The position numbers and the translations under genes were made by a program. Below the pieces are notes generated by a model that saw only the letters and a program-made list of their open reading frames with translations, did not search any database and had not been told where the DNA came from. From the IMG/VR virus record IMGVR_UViG_3300030329_003857, positions 1 to 40,628 of that record: a stretch of 40,628 bases of DNA; one strand, written 5' to 3'. This document shows positions 31,756 through 40,628 of this stretch, one piece after another. The DNA comes from a virus. How positions within the stretch are numbered: position 1 is the first letter of the stretch; every line of letters starts with the position of its first letter.

Positions 31756-33237
31756 CTACGTTAATAATCCTTTTCCTAATTTATATCCACCTCTTATAGC
31801 AGACCCAGCCGTACCGCCAGTCATAACATCTAAAGCTAAAGTACCAGCACCAACAACTTTATCAATACTGCCTAATGCTTTATCTACTTTTAGCTTATCT
31901 TTTAATTCTTTTTCAACTGTTTTTAAAGTATTCTCTGATTCCCTTATACCAGCCATAGTTCCTTGTCTTCTTCTGGTAGCAGATGCTTCAGCTACATCAT
32001 ATGATGATTTTGCCGATGCAACAGTCTGTGCCATAGAGTCTGCAAGTGTACCTCTTATTGCTTCAGCTTTCTTCTTTATAGATCCAACAGCAATATTAGA
32101 TGTTGATTGTTGAGCTTTTTTAAGCTGAGTATTACCAACGAATCCTGCAGATTCTATAGCTGCATCCCTTTTCCCTTGAGCTGCCTCTACAAAAGAATCA
32201 TAGCTAGCTATAGTATCACTTCTTTGACCTTCTAACGTAGATAACCCGTAACTAACCTCTTCTAAAGCAGCTTTAGTGGCATCAGCAGGCTTATTTGCCC
32301 CAGCAATCATCTTTACAGAATCTAATGGTCCTTGCAGCTTTGCACTTAAAGCACTACCTTTATCAAGCATTCCAGTAACTTTGTCATCTAATCCGCTAAA
32401 TTTCTCTCTCATTGCACCAAATTTGTCTTTTAATCCACCTATTTTATCAGCAATAGATGATCCTGCTTCGCCACCTGGTGTCATTGCTTCTTTAAATTTA
32501 TCTAGTTCTTTATATCCAACATCTGCAAAAAAATCTTTTAATGTTGCTCCAGAGCCTATTTCAGGTTTTTCTTGAGCAACTGCCTGTGCGGGAAGATCAA
32601 ATTCACTACCAGCTCTTCTTATTCCAGACATTACTCTTGTTTTCTTTTCGAAATTATCTTTTTCACTAGATCTTGTATATGTTGGTATTCGAGCTTCACC
32701 GCCAAGATTAGATTTAACTTTGCTAAAATCTACGCTCCTACCATCTAATATATCTCCTACCATTTCAGGCTCAATAGAAGGATCAAGGCTTCCTCTTCTA
32801 ATACTTAATGAATCCTGTTTCTGTCGAGGAAAATCAATATCTGGTGCATCAAATTTTTCACCAGCTATACTTGATATCAAATCATCAGGTAAAAATCCTT
32901 TTGGATCTCCTATTGGAGGTTGAGATTGAACATTTAAAAGATCATCTTGGACATCAAGGTCAGCTAACATTTGAGGTGATTCCTGAATAGGAGCCATTGT
33001 TTGCAATTCTGGCTTTGCAATAGCTGGTTGAGCTAAATGAGGTTGATTTAACCCAAGCATATCTGCTCTATTTTCCTTACCAGGATCCATACCCTCTACT
33101 CCTTGCGCGCCAAGGTGTTTCATCATATCAATTACACTATTAGGATCACCTTTAAAGCCAGGTAGAAAATCTGCATAATTTTCTCTTAATGATTCTAGTA
33201 GAGCTAAGTTTTGTTCGGCTTTAGGGTATACGGGCAT
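31756..33237 (-). CDS. Structural/internal virion protein candidate with glycine-rich end
   Basis: A 493-residue protein. The frame extends 32 codons further upstream into the preceding gene, but GAGGAGG sits before ATG 33237 and only 4 bases separate it from the upstream stop, so I take MPVYPKAEQNLALLES. The first half is Pro/Gln-rich and likely disordered (AQPAIAKPELQTMAPIQ). The second half is a long Ala/Ser/Lys helix region (residues about 270-460) and ends in a glycine-rich hydrophobic part GTAGSAIRGGYKLGKG. This layout is common in podovirus internal or ejection proteins that insert in membranes. No enzyme motif seen. Confidence 0.72.
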   Translation of the reverse strand: MPVYPKAEQNLALLESLRENYADFLPGFKGDPNSVIDMMKHLGAQGVEGMDPGKENRADMLGLNQPHLAQPAIAKPELQTMAPIQESPQMLADLDVQDDLLNVQSQPPIGDPKGFLPDDLISSIAGEKFDAPDIDFPRQKQDSLSIRRGSLDPSIEPEMVGDILDGRSVDFSKVKSNLGGEARIPTYTRSSEKDNFEKKTRVMSGIRRAGSEFDLPAQAVAQEKPEIGSGATLKDFFADVGYKELDKFKEAMTPGGEAGSSIADKIGGLKDKFGAMREKFSGLDDKVTGMLDKGSALSAKLQGPLDSVKMIAGANKPADATKAALEEVSYGLSTLEGQRSDTIASYDSFVEAAQGKRDAAIESAGFVGNTQLKKAQQSTSNIAVGSIKKKAEAIRGTLADSMAQTVASAKSSYDVAEASATRRRQGTMAGIRESENTLKTVEKELKDKLKVDKALGSIDKVVGAGTLALDVMTGGTAGSAIRGGYKLGKGLLT

Positions 33238-33241
33238 ATTA

Positions 33242-33763
33242 TTACTTCCCTCCTCTACTATAATGATGAGGTCTATATATATCTTTTGATTTCTTTTTAT
33301 CCTCTTTAAGCTTTTTAGGCTTGCTAATATCATACCCCATCATATTCATAAGTTCATATATTTCAGGATTAACTTCTGCACTTTTAGCTTGAGCTAAATC
33401 AGAAGCAGAAAATTCCCAGTCTCCATAAGACATAACATCATCCCCCAATCTCATTTGATATCTTGTCGGCATCTTAAACTTATCGCGCATCTCAGGCTTT
33501 AAAGTTGAGATATAATCAGATATTATATCAAAATTTTTATCTGATTTATCGAGTATTTTCTTTTTTACGCTACCTCCAGCAAAACCAGCTCCAAGCGCCT
33601 CAAGAACGCCTATCCCTTGCTCTAGTTTACTTGGCTTTAACTCTTCTTTAGCAGCACTCTCTACATTTCTAAGAATACCAGATAAATTCCTAGTTGCTCG
33701 GCTAGGCATTATATTGCTATCATAGTGCTCAGCGTATAAATCATTTTTCTTCTTTCCATTCAT
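33242..33763 (-). CDS. Hypothetical virion-region protein (173 residues)
   Basis: A 173-residue protein with AGAGGGA before its ATG, starting 3 bases after the tail-fibre gene. It begins MNGKKKNDLYAEHYDSN, has a short Gly/Ala hydrophobic part (LEALGAGFAGGSVKKK) and ends with a basic His-rich tail (KDIYRPHHYSRGGK). It is placed between tail fibre and internal protein candidates, so a virion assembly or minor structural role is plausible. No recognised domain. Confidence 0.7.
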   Translation of the reverse strand: MNGKKKNDLYAEHYDSNIMPSRATRNLSGILRNVESAAKEELKPSKLEQGIGVLEALGAGFAGGSVKKKILDKSDKNFDIISDYISTLKPEMRDKFKMPTRYQMRLGDDVMSYGDWEFSASDLAQAKSAEVNPEIYELMNMMGYDISKPKKLKEDKKKSKDIYRPHHYSRGGK

Positions 33764-33765
33764 AA

Positions 33766-35997
33766 TTATCCCTCTAAGGCTTCTACTTTTGCACTTAACT
33801 CTTTTACTGCCGCTACCAACATTGGTATTAGCATATCTACATTTAGACTGTGAAAGTCATCATAACCATATTCCGCAGTTGTGCTGACTGCTTCTGGAAT
33901 CACAGTTTTAAATTCTTGTGCGCTAAATCCCCATCTTTTTACATCTTTTAAATGTGAATCACCTAAAAACGACTCCTTAAATTTATAAGATATTGGGTTC
34001 AAATTCTTTATAATATTAAGTCCATTCCCTATACTAACCTTATTTTCTTTAACTCTTTCATCTGAAGACTGATTCCAGGTAGTTGTATTAGCTCCATTAT
34101 ATGATCCGCCTTGAAAATGAAAGTTCCAATAATAATCAGTTGCTGTTGTATCTCCACCAGCTCTAAACACCAAACCCATTTCACCTTGAGTTTGAACTCT
34201 AGCCGTTATAGAAGCATTCCAAGCACTACCATAAGTACCTGACTCACTTGTATACCAACGAATACCTCCAAGAGTTTGATCCCCTACTACGCCTGTATCT
34301 GTACCATATATCTCATAATAACCTGTATCATCTTGATCAATTGTTAATCGGACACGATCATTAGTTATTTTAAATTCAGTATTTGCTGGTTGATTAACCT
34401 CACCAGTTCTTGTTATTTTAAATTTATTACTTCCTTCATAATTAAATACAAATTCACCAGAATTAGTACTATCATCATCGTGAAAAATAGTCCACCAATC
34501 TGATAAGTGATTTCCTCCAGTTTCAAATAAAAATAAACCATGTCTTGTGCTACCATCTAAATCTGAAAATATTTTTACATCTCCATCTTTTTCTAAAGCA
34601 ACCTTTGTATTCCCATCTACTACAGCCGATATAGCAGATGAAGTAATATCCCATCCACCTATTTCTCCATCTTGTGCAAATATTGTTCCTTTTAGATGAA
34701 CATTGTTTGAATACAGTCCAAAATAATTAGATTGACTACCACTCAACCCAGCATCAGTATCAGTTATTCCATCTAATCTTCCTAGCCTTGCTTTTACTTT
34801 ATTTGTACTATTCCAAGTAGCATAGCTAGTAACTCCACTAAAAATATCAATAAAAGGAGCACCAGAATCATCAGCCGTTAGATATACTCCACCTTGTCTA
34901 CTAGCAGTATTTGTATTACCAATCCTTACAAATTCATCTCCTTCTTCTATGCTCCCTGTATTACTTGGTGCACCAGTTACAGCTCCTAATGTAAGAGTTA
35001 ATCCATTTACATTAGTAACTTTAGCAAATATTCTCTTAACAACAGAACTACTATCTAAGCTAACTCTTTGCATTAATAATATATCATTTACTGCAAATGG
35101 AGTTACACTATGACCAGATGGGTCTTCAAATACAACCTCTGTCTGTGAATTTACAGTAGCAACCTTCCCTGTAGCTGAAACAAATATACTTCCATTTGTT
35201 GCTCTTACTTGTTGTATTAATAGTTCATATACCGATAGCGTTCCACGCAATACCATATCTGTTGTTTCAAAACTTGTAGGAGTTAATCTCCATCCAGCTC
35301 CTGTAAACCCAGAACTAAAAGGATCAGAAGAAATATTAACAGGGTTAGAAGGACTATTCTTTCCTACTATTATTGCATCTGTTGGATTTAATATAAGATC
35401 AGTAGTGGGATTAATAGTCATGGCAGTGGAAGCAGCTGTCGTTAACGATGGGCTTTTGACTGACGTAAACGTAGCTACTCCACCGCCAACAGTTCCAGAA
35501 GTAGAAAAATTAGAAGATGTATTTGTCCAATCAATATGTTCATTGGCAACAAATCCAGTAAAACTATCATGATTAAGGCTAGTATAAATATTGGTTGGAT
35601 TGCTAATAGACATATCAGTCACTTGAGGTTCACCTGAGAAAATAACATTGCCTGTAAAGGTATGAACCGCACTTATTGTTCTAGCTACTGTATTGTGTAC
35701 ATATTGTGTATGATCATCAGTTGATAGGTTTTGTAACTCACTATGAATGCTAGTCCCAGATGGAGCTGCTATAGATCCACCAGATATTGTAATATTAGTA
35801 GAAGAGCTTCCAGTAATAGATAAATTTGGATCAGTGCTTAATGGAGAATAATATTTCTTACCACCAATATACTGAGTTTCTCTATACCCAGAACCTGGTA
35901 CATTTTCTGTCACTTTTTTACCTTTTTGAGCTTTCCCTGTGGATTGCTTTACTTGAGCTAAGTGCCTTTGTTTTCTTTCTGATCTATTACTTGGCAT
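33766..35997 (-). CDS. Tail fibre/spike with C-terminal S74 intramolecular chaperone
   Basis: A 743-residue protein. The first part is basic (NRSERKQRHLAQVKQS), followed by long beta-rich repeats typical of trimeric fibres (many Thr/Ser/Gly/Asn; e.g. LTTAASTAMTINPTTDLIL). The last 100 residues form a peptidase S74 chaperone: SSDERVKEN from residue 644 with the Ser-Asp pair, then LNIIKNLNPISYKF, WGFSAQEFKTVIPEAV and NVDMLIPMLVAAVKEL. In this family the domain trimerises the fibre and then cuts itself off at the conserved Ser. It is the likely receptor-binding protein. The stop/start distance to its neighbours is normal. Confidence 0.88.
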   Translation of the reverse strand: MPSNRSERKQRHLAQVKQSTGKAQKGKKVTENVPGSGYRETQYIGGKKYYSPLSTDPNLSITGSSSTNITISGGSIAAPSGTSIHSELQNLSTDDHTQYVHNTVARTISAVHTFTGNVIFSGEPQVTDMSISNPTNIYTSLNHDSFTGFVANEHIDWTNTSSNFSTSGTVGGGVATFTSVKSPSLTTAASTAMTINPTTDLILNPTDAIIVGKNSPSNPVNISSDPFSSGFTGAGWRLTPTSFETTDMVLRGTLSVYELLIQQVRATNGSIFVSATGKVATVNSQTEVVFEDPSGHSVTPFAVNDILLMQRVSLDSSSVVKRIFAKVTNVNGLTLTLGAVTGAPSNTGSIEEGDEFVRIGNTNTASRQGGVYLTADDSGAPFIDIFSGVTSYATWNSTNKVKARLGRLDGITDTDAGLSGSQSNYFGLYSNNVHLKGTIFAQDGEIGGWDITSSAISAVVDGNTKVALEKDGDVKIFSDLDGSTRHGLFLFETGGNHLSDWWTIFHDDDSTNSGEFVFNYEGSNKFKITRTGEVNQPANTEFKITNDRVRLTIDQDDTGYYEIYGTDTGVVGDQTLGGIRWYTSESGTYGSAWNASITARVQTQGEMGLVFRAGGDTTATDYYWNFHFQGGSYNGANTTTWNQSSDERVKENKVSIGNGLNIIKNLNPISYKFKESFLGDSHLKDVKRWGFSAQEFKTVIPEAVSTTAEYGYDDFHSLNVDMLIPMLVAAVKELSAKVEALEG

Positions 35998-38885
35998 TAT
36001 TTTAATGTTTTATCTCTATATACTAAATTAATATCATTTAACACAAATCCATTGTCTGATGTTCCAGAAATCATAACTTGATAACTATATTTATTATTAG
36101 CATCAACAGCGTCTACTGGTGTAAATCCTAACGTCTGAAATTCAGAACATTGAGTTAATGATTCATTAAATGACTTTGCATTTATTTCTCCAGAATTATT
36201 TGTAATATATTTAACTGTAGGAAGACTAGAACCTGGACATTTATAGCTTATATATACCTTTTTTAATGTTTTTCTTTGAGCTGGATCTCCTAAAGTTTCA
36301 TCTTTAGTTATAATCTTTATAAACATAGTAGAATTATAATTTTTCCAATGAAACTCATATAAATAACTTCCTTGATCTGCATAAGCCTTTAATGTTCCAT
36401 CGCTTAAGGTAATCATATTTGTCCAAGGGTAAGCGTTGTAAGGACCTTCAACATCTCCGCTAAATGCTAATGTAGTATTATTATTTGATGCAGTTGGAGT
36501 ATTGCTCAATGTAAATGAAGTACTATTTATGATTCTATATACCTTTGAATTAGAAGGTATACCTGTTCCTGTTACAGAAAGCCCTTTAACAATGTTAGCG
36601 TTAGCATCATGATTTATTACATTATTACCACTTGTAACATCGCAAGTAGCATCATTAAAACTTGAAGCTGAAAACACCCCTTGTCTAACCCAAGACCCAG
36701 TAATTAAATTATATTTATATGCTTGAGGAGAATCACTGTGGCTATGAATGATGAGATCTTGCTTTAATGGGCTATATCCTATTGTAGGTTCTGCACCTAT
36801 AAATGATTCCCAATGATTTCTATCAATTTTTTTACCAAGAAGATCGATTACTTCTTTACCGTTAAATATAAATACGCCATATTTATTAACCCAAGCTACC
36901 CCTTCTGGTAATTTACAAACAGCTGATGCGTTCCAAACCCCTCGGTGCTCATATGCAGCTTCTAAATATTCTATATCTTGAGTAACGTTAATTAAATACA
37001 TGGTTCTGTTTTTAAATTGTAATAAAAAGTCTCCAAAGTGTTCTAGATCAGTTATAGAATCTCCATCATTTATAGCTACATCTATATAACTAAACTCTGT
37101 AAATACATCAAACATATTGGGTTCTGATTTATAAACTCTATCTTCATAGATAGATGTTTTACCTAAACTATCAGTAACTTTTACATTCCCAACGTACGCC
37201 CTTCTATTCATTACAGTAGAAGCTTTAAATTGCATCTTTTTAATCTTATCGTCTTCCACATAACCTGCAGTAGTCTCAAATGAATCAATAGCAGGAGGAT
37301 CAAAATAAGTCATATAGCTCGATAATTTATATCCATTGTTAGTTTCAGCAGAAGAATCAAAAGCTACATAAGCAGAATCCCCAGGTTTTCTACCACCTTT
37401 TTCAAAATCAACTTCTAAGAATAGCTTTTTATCTGAAACTAAAGGATTCCCATCTATATCATATTCTACATAATATAGATTTGCTCCAGTTATTCTTTTA
37501 GAATAAGAACTAGACCCTATTTTAAACCCATCTGAATGTGGTTCTAAATATACATTTGCCTTTATTATTTTATTCTCTAACTGCAATGCACCAGAAGATA
37601 GTTGTTTAGTTGTTGATTCTTGCTTCTTATCATACTTCCAACTATAAAACCATTTATACCAACCATTCCATAAACCTCGAGATGACTCTCCAATAGCATA
37701 ATCAGCTACAGCAAAACTAAATTGCCCAGTTGAGCTATGGACCACTGAGCTTGCATTAAAGTTTGCTTCTACAACAAAATGATCAATAGATGCCCCGCTT
37801 GGGCTACCTTCAATTTCATCATGTTTGCCGTATTCTATTTCAATTTCTGTCCAAGCATTTGCATTTATTTGAGATTGACCTATATGATAAATCCAAGCAT
37901 CGTTACCTGATGTTCCAGTATCTTGAACATCGTTCCCAACTCTTACTTTTAAAGCAGGATCTATCATATTTGCCTTCACTTGAGTTGGAACAAATATCTG
38001 AAAAAAGAAGCTTTTATCTGTAAAATCTTTTTGTGCAGAATTTTCTAATCTCATTTTAAATTTTACAAAATCATCATCAGTGCTATCTTTACTAACTAGC
38101 ATTATCTTTCCAGATCCGCTAGGTGCTGATATTACTTGATTTCCAGTATATTGTACATCTTGATAAGAATCTTTTCTTCCATAAGTTGCGGCAGATTCAG
38201 TCCATGAATCAGGTTCTCCATGTTGAGTGTATAAGCCGTTTATAATAGAACTTTCAGAATCTTTAAATTGAGTAAAATATGTTTTACTGCCGCTTTCTTC
38301 TTGCAAATCTAAATATAGAGTTCCATCTGTTATAGCCTCTGAATCAGGGGCACTATCATTTCTAGTCTCTTTGCCATCCGTAGGAGGATCTATATAAGCA
38401 TCAACTGCTTGTAAAGATATGGTGTCAGAACCTGCACCAAAGTTTCTAGACTTAACAACGCCTAAGAATTTTACATCATTGGTAAATGTTGCATCAGAAG
38501 ATCTAAGCCCTCCATCCCCAACGTAAAAATCCACATCAGGGCTACCTGATAAAGCATGAACAGTTGTCCAAACATTACCAGTAGCTTGCTTTCTTTTTAT
38601 ATTTGCACCATCTAAGGCTACTTCAAATTCTGTATCGGATTCTGTAGGAGGTGTTGCATCATCCCAATCGCTATCATAACGAAATAGACATTTACCTGGC
38701 TTTGGAGCAACAAAGGACTCTGGAGGGGTAACTGATATCCACCTTTGTCCAATGCGAACTCTTCCAGCATTGCTGGTATCAACATTTACAGCTTCAGCAA
38801 GTTCGTTTTCTTCTATATCCCTTGCGTCAGAATAGTTATTTAAACCACCGTCAAATGGATTTATCTGTTTGCTTTTTCTTGGCAT
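35997..38885 (-). CDS. Large tail protein (962 residues)
   Basis: A 962-residue beta-rich protein. The N terminus (INPFDGGLNNYSDARDIEENE, shortened here) has the 'F-x-GGLN...D...i..ne...a.N' pattern frequent in tail/stabilisation proteins of podoviruses, where each copy contacts the neck or tail tube. The middle has many Asp/Ser/Gly-rich strands, and a stretch 'VTGTGIPSNSKVYRI' followed by STSFTLSNTP, a common add-on strand repeat in tail proteins. GGAAAG precedes the ATG. Its stop touches the start of the tail-fibre gene. Exact position in the tail is inferred from order and size. Confidence 0.65.
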   Translation of the reverse strand: MPRKSKQINPFDGGLNNYSDARDIEENELAEAVNVDTSNAGRVRIGQRWISVTPPESFVAPKPGKCLFRYDSDWDDATPPTESDTEFEVALDGANIKRKQATGNVWTTVHALSGSPDVDFYVGDGGLRSSDATFTNDVKFLGVVKSRNFGAGSDTISLQAVDAYIDPPTDGKETRNDSAPDSEAITDGTLYLDLQEESGSKTYFTQFKDSESSIINGLYTQHGEPDSWTESAATYGRKDSYQDVQYTGNQVISAPSGSGKIMLVSKDSTDDDFVKFKMRLENSAQKDFTDKSFFFQIFVPTQVKANMIDPALKVRVGNDVQDTGTSGNDAWIYHIGQSQINANAWTEIEIEYGKHDEIEGSPSGASIDHFVVEANFNASSVVHSSTGQFSFAVADYAIGESSRGLWNGWYKWFYSWKYDKKQESTTKQLSSGALQLENKIIKANVYLEPHSDGFKIGSSSYSKRITGANLYYVEYDIDGNPLVSDKKLFLEVDFEKGGRKPGDSAYVAFDSSAETNNGYKLSSYMTYFDPPAIDSFETTAGYVEDDKIKKMQFKASTVMNRRAYVGNVKVTDSLGKTSIYEDRVYKSEPNMFDVFTEFSYIDVAINDGDSITDLEHFGDFLLQFKNRTMYLINVTQDIEYLEAAYEHRGVWNASAVCKLPEGVAWVNKYGVFIFNGKEVIDLLGKKIDRNHWESFIGAEPTIGYSPLKQDLIIHSHSDSPQAYKYNLITGSWVRQGVFSASSFNDATCDVTSGNNVINHDANANIVKGLSVTGTGIPSNSKVYRIINSTSFTLSNTPTASNNNTTLAFSGDVEGPYNAYPWTNMITLSDGTLKAYADQGSYLYEFHWKNYNSTMFIKIITKDETLGDPAQRKTLKKVYISYKCPGSSLPTVKYITNNSGEINAKSFNESLTQCSEFQTLGFTPVDAVDANNKYSYQVMISGTSDNGFVLNDINLVYRDKTLK

Positions 38886-39036
38886 GTCTTTCCATATATT
38901 CTTTTTTACTTACCTTCTTGTCTTTAATCTTGCCCTTCATTATCTCAGCCTGATAATATTTAGGTTGTTTTATAAACCAGTCCCAATCAGTCATCATTCC
39001 ATCAGATTCTTCATATGTATCATTTTTTCTTTTCAT
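38851..39036 (-). CDS. Small charged hypothetical protein (61 residues)
   Basis: A 61-residue acidic-to-basic protein (MKRKNDTYEESDGMM, then DWFIKQPKYYQAEIMKG and a Lys-rich end). AAAAGGAAA precedes the ATG. It overlaps the phosphoesterase gene by 17 bases and the large tail gene by 35 bases, both in other frames. The tight position supports it as a real gene. No family recognised. Confidence 0.6.
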   Translation of the reverse strand: MKRKNDTYEESDGMMTDWDWFIKQPKYYQAEIMKGKIKDKKVSKKEYMERHAKKKQTDKSI

Positions 39037-40036
39037 ATTTTTTCCTTTTCCAGGTTAAATAATCAGCAGCTTCTAGAGGATCAAATATTGTAGTTACCAA
39101 TCTAGGATCATTGTCATCATACTGAGGATCAATAATCGTAACAGGACACATGAATATATTTTGATCAGGTAATCCTTTTTCTACCGCATATCTATCATGT
39201 ATCTTATAACTAGCTATTCTTAACCCATGACTAATCAATCCAGTAGCGGGATCCTTTAACACTTGATATCCAGAAACATGAGTATGACCACAAGTCAATA
39301 TGTGATCTCTATGACCCATCTGAACTGCTTTAGAAACTCCATGAGCAGTATTCCACATAGAATGTCCTTTAAAATCATGTCTTGAATTTATGCGAACTAT
39401 CTTTTTATTAGGGAATTGAAGATTTAATCTTACTCCCCAATTATTAAATACTCCACCTTGATGAGACATTATCCATTCTAATGGATCGCCAGAACCACTC
39501 CAAGCATCGTGATTACCGCCAACAAGATATAACCAAGGAACAGAAGAAATGAAATACTCTGCTAATCTCCAGCTATCTTTTGCACTAGTTGATTGCTGAC
39601 TATATAGATGAGCAATTCTTCCTATCCAATTATTCTGAACATCTCCAACATTTCCTGCAAACATTCCATCTGTTTCATTTACAATTTTAGAATGTTCTAA
39701 CAACATTTCTAAATTTGTACCATCATCATCAACATGAGGGTCACCAAAATGAGCTATCCCAATTGGACCATTTACTTTAATCTTCACGTTAATTAACTCA
39801 GCTTGAGTCATATAATCATTTTTAAGATTATATCGCCTGATCCTATCTTCGATTAATTTATCTATTGGAAGATTACCAGTTGGAAGATCTTCTACTTCAA
39901 AAGTAGAATTTTCCTTATTTAGTTTTTGTCTCCACTTTCTCACAGTTCTTGGATGTACATCATATACTTCTGCAGCATATTTAACTCCATAATCTTTTGC
40001 AAGTAACACTGCCTCTTTGTGGCGTTGATTTGTCAT
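39020..40036 (-). CDS. Calcineurin-like metallophosphoesterase with N-terminal helix-turn-helix
   Basis: A 338-residue protein. The first 40 residues form a resolvase/homeodomain-like helix-turn-helix (ALLAKDYGVKYAAEVYDVHP with RTVRKWRQKL, given in parts). The phosphoesterase motifs follow in order: FGDPHVDD, GNVGD, VGGNHDAW, SRHDFKGHS and CGHTHVSGY. These supply the two-metal site (D, H, D, N, H, H). Such enzymes hydrolyse phosphodiesters or nucleotides; an N-terminal DNA-binding piece suggests action on DNA. It lies between endolysin and tail genes and overlaps both neighbours. Its substrate is not known. Confidence 0.85.
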   Translation of the reverse strand: MTNQRHKEAVLLAKDYGVKYAAEVYDVHPRTVRKWRQKLNKENSTFEVEDLPTGNLPIDKLIEDRIRRYNLKNDYMTQAELINVKIKVNGPIGIAHFGDPHVDDDGTNLEMLLEHSKIVNETDGMFAGNVGDVQNNWIGRIAHLYSQQSTSAKDSWRLAEYFISSVPWLYLVGGNHDAWSGSGDPLEWIMSHQGGVFNNWGVRLNLQFPNKKIVRINSRHDFKGHSMWNTAHGVSKAVQMGHRDHILTCGHTHVSGYQVLKDPATGLISHGLRIASYKIHDRYAVEKGLPDQNIFMCPVTIIDPQYDDNDPRLVTTIFDPLEAADYLTWKRKKYEKKK

Positions 40037-40509
40037 ATTTCTATTGACCTCCTATACCATCCATAATAGAATTTCATCTGAGAATCATTCTTTAGGACGA
40101 TTTTTGCATAATGTAAAACCCTAAAAGCAGTCAAACGATCCTTTTCCAGCCTATCTGCGCCTTTGATCGTTTTTGGACCGATTCTTCCATCAACATCTAA
40201 TTTAGCACCTTTCTGATTACAGGCTTCTTGAAGTATCTTTACAGCTCTTCTTTGACCCATATTCACTACCATATCGAAATATGTTTCACGAATAGATTCA
40301 GGAAGTCTTTCTGCTTTACAAGGTTTCCAATAATGTTCAAGATATATTTGTTTAGCTTTTACTTCTGTTAGCTTTGCAATATCTTCATCTGGGAAAGCTC
40401 TTTGACTGATTCCAAATTTGGTTAAACCTCCTCTGTCATCAGCATCATTTACTAGCCCACCTTCTCGTTTTAATACTGCATCAACTATCTGTCCAAAAGT
40501 AACTCTCAT
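40033..40509 (-). CDS. Endolysin, GH108-type muramidase
   Basis: Degrades host peptidoglycan at lysis. The longest frame starts at 40524, but AAGAAGGA lies just before ATG 40509 (MRVTFGQIVDAVLK), which is the better start and gives 158 residues. The N-terminal catalytic segment LKREGGLVNDADDRGGLTKFG (given in part) has the conserved Glu (E16) of glycoside hydrolase family 108. The C-terminal half (NMGQRRAVKILQEA, then LDVDGRIGPKTIKGAD) matches the peptidoglycan-binding domain that normally follows. No signal peptide is present, so a holin is needed. The stop overlaps the phosphoesterase start (ATGA). Confidence 0.9.
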   Translation of the reverse strand: MRVTFGQIVDAVLKREGGLVNDADDRGGLTKFGISQRAFPDEDIAKLTEVKAKQIYLEHYWKPCKAERLPESIRETYFDMVVNMGQRRAVKILQEACNQKGAKLDVDGRIGPKTIKGADRLEKDRLTAFRVLHYAKIVLKNDSQMKFYYGWYRRSIEI

Positions 40510-40520
40510 TTTTTCCTTCT

Positions 40521-40616
40521 TCATTTTTTCTTTGATTTATTAGCTTTTTTACTGGATTTGCCTTTCTTTTTAGGTCTTCCACGTTTTTTTCCATATGTTC
40601 CTACTCCGCTTGGCAT
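40521..40616 (-). CDS. Tiny basic AT-hook-like peptide (31 residues)
   Basis: A 31-codon frame starting MPSGVGTYGKKRGRPKKK and ending in a Lys-rich tail. GAGGG lies upstream near the window edge. The KKRGRPKKK core is an AT-hook-like DNA-binding motif. The gene ends 12 bases before the chosen endolysin start. Similar 'MP-x-G-x-GTYGKKRGRP' peptides appear in the structural regions of other aquatic phages, as I recall, but no function is known to me. Confidence 0.7.
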   Translation of the reverse strand: MPSGVGTYGKKRGRPKKKGKSSKKANKSKKK

Positions 40617-40628
40617 CTACTTACCCTC

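Overview
This window is part of the genome of a tailed double-stranded DNA phage, very probably a podovirus with a P22-type portal. It is AT-rich (about two thirds A+T by eye), gene-dense and uses the standard bacterial code. Genes are closely packed, with many ATGA and TAATG stop/start overlaps. Strong AAGGAGG-type ribosome binding sites suggest a host that relies on Shine-Dalgarno initiation, which argues against a typical Bacteroidetes host. Neither end is a genome end: the portal gene runs off the left edge, and the right edge cuts just upstream of a small gene.

Layout. (1) 1-5352, minus strand: packaging block read leftwards: a 76-residue protein, probable small terminase, a 337-residue protein of unknown role, four small genes (including a membrane/coiled-coil protein followed by a lipoprotein-like protein), large terminase and portal. 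(2) 5353-5660: divergent control region with a sigma70-like promoter, a strong terminator about 20 bases further on, and two inverted repeats. (3) 5661-19059, plus strand: the early/replication block. It holds a codon-adapted acidic first gene, a peptide deformylase, a complete ubiquitin-like conjugation cassette (Ubl ending in Gly-Gly, E2-like, JAB/JAMM protease, E1/ThiF-like), then a Cas4-like Fe-S nuclease, a Rad52/Erf-like annealing protein, an SSB-like protein, a DnaB helicase, a cytosine-C5 methyltransferase with a second gene coded inside it in another frame, and an Hjc-like nuclease. Five similar long-stem RNA structures fill the few gaps of this block. (4) 19024-19078: a GC-rich repeat hairpin where the two transcription units converge. 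(5) 19079-40616, minus strand: late virion genes: a 31-residue basic peptide, GH108 endolysin, metallophosphoesterase, a large tail protein, an S74-chaperone tail fibre, three internal-protein candidates, a 2622-residue giant protein and a 1152-residue companion.

Two systems stand out. First, the giant late protein carries the signature of a two-barrel RNA polymerase: an R-x-P motif, then a D-x-D-G-D metal loop 39 residues later, with supporting motifs on both sides. It is therefore probably a virion RNA polymerase injected with the DNA to transcribe the early block, as known for N4 (unrelated single-subunit enzyme) and crAss-like phages (related two-barrel enzyme). Second, the early block encodes all the core parts of a ubiquitin-like tagging pathway plus a deconjugase. 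This recalls the PRTRC cassettes and bacterial Bil antiphage systems, but is here carried by the phage.

If the genome is circular or circularly permuted, the two minus-strand blocks form one late unit (terminase, portal, missing capsid genes, lysin, tail, internal proteins) opposed by one early unit. No capsid, DNA polymerase, primase, integrase, tRNA or CRISPR is visible. Everything here is read by eye from sequence; family assignments rest on motifs, not on database searches.
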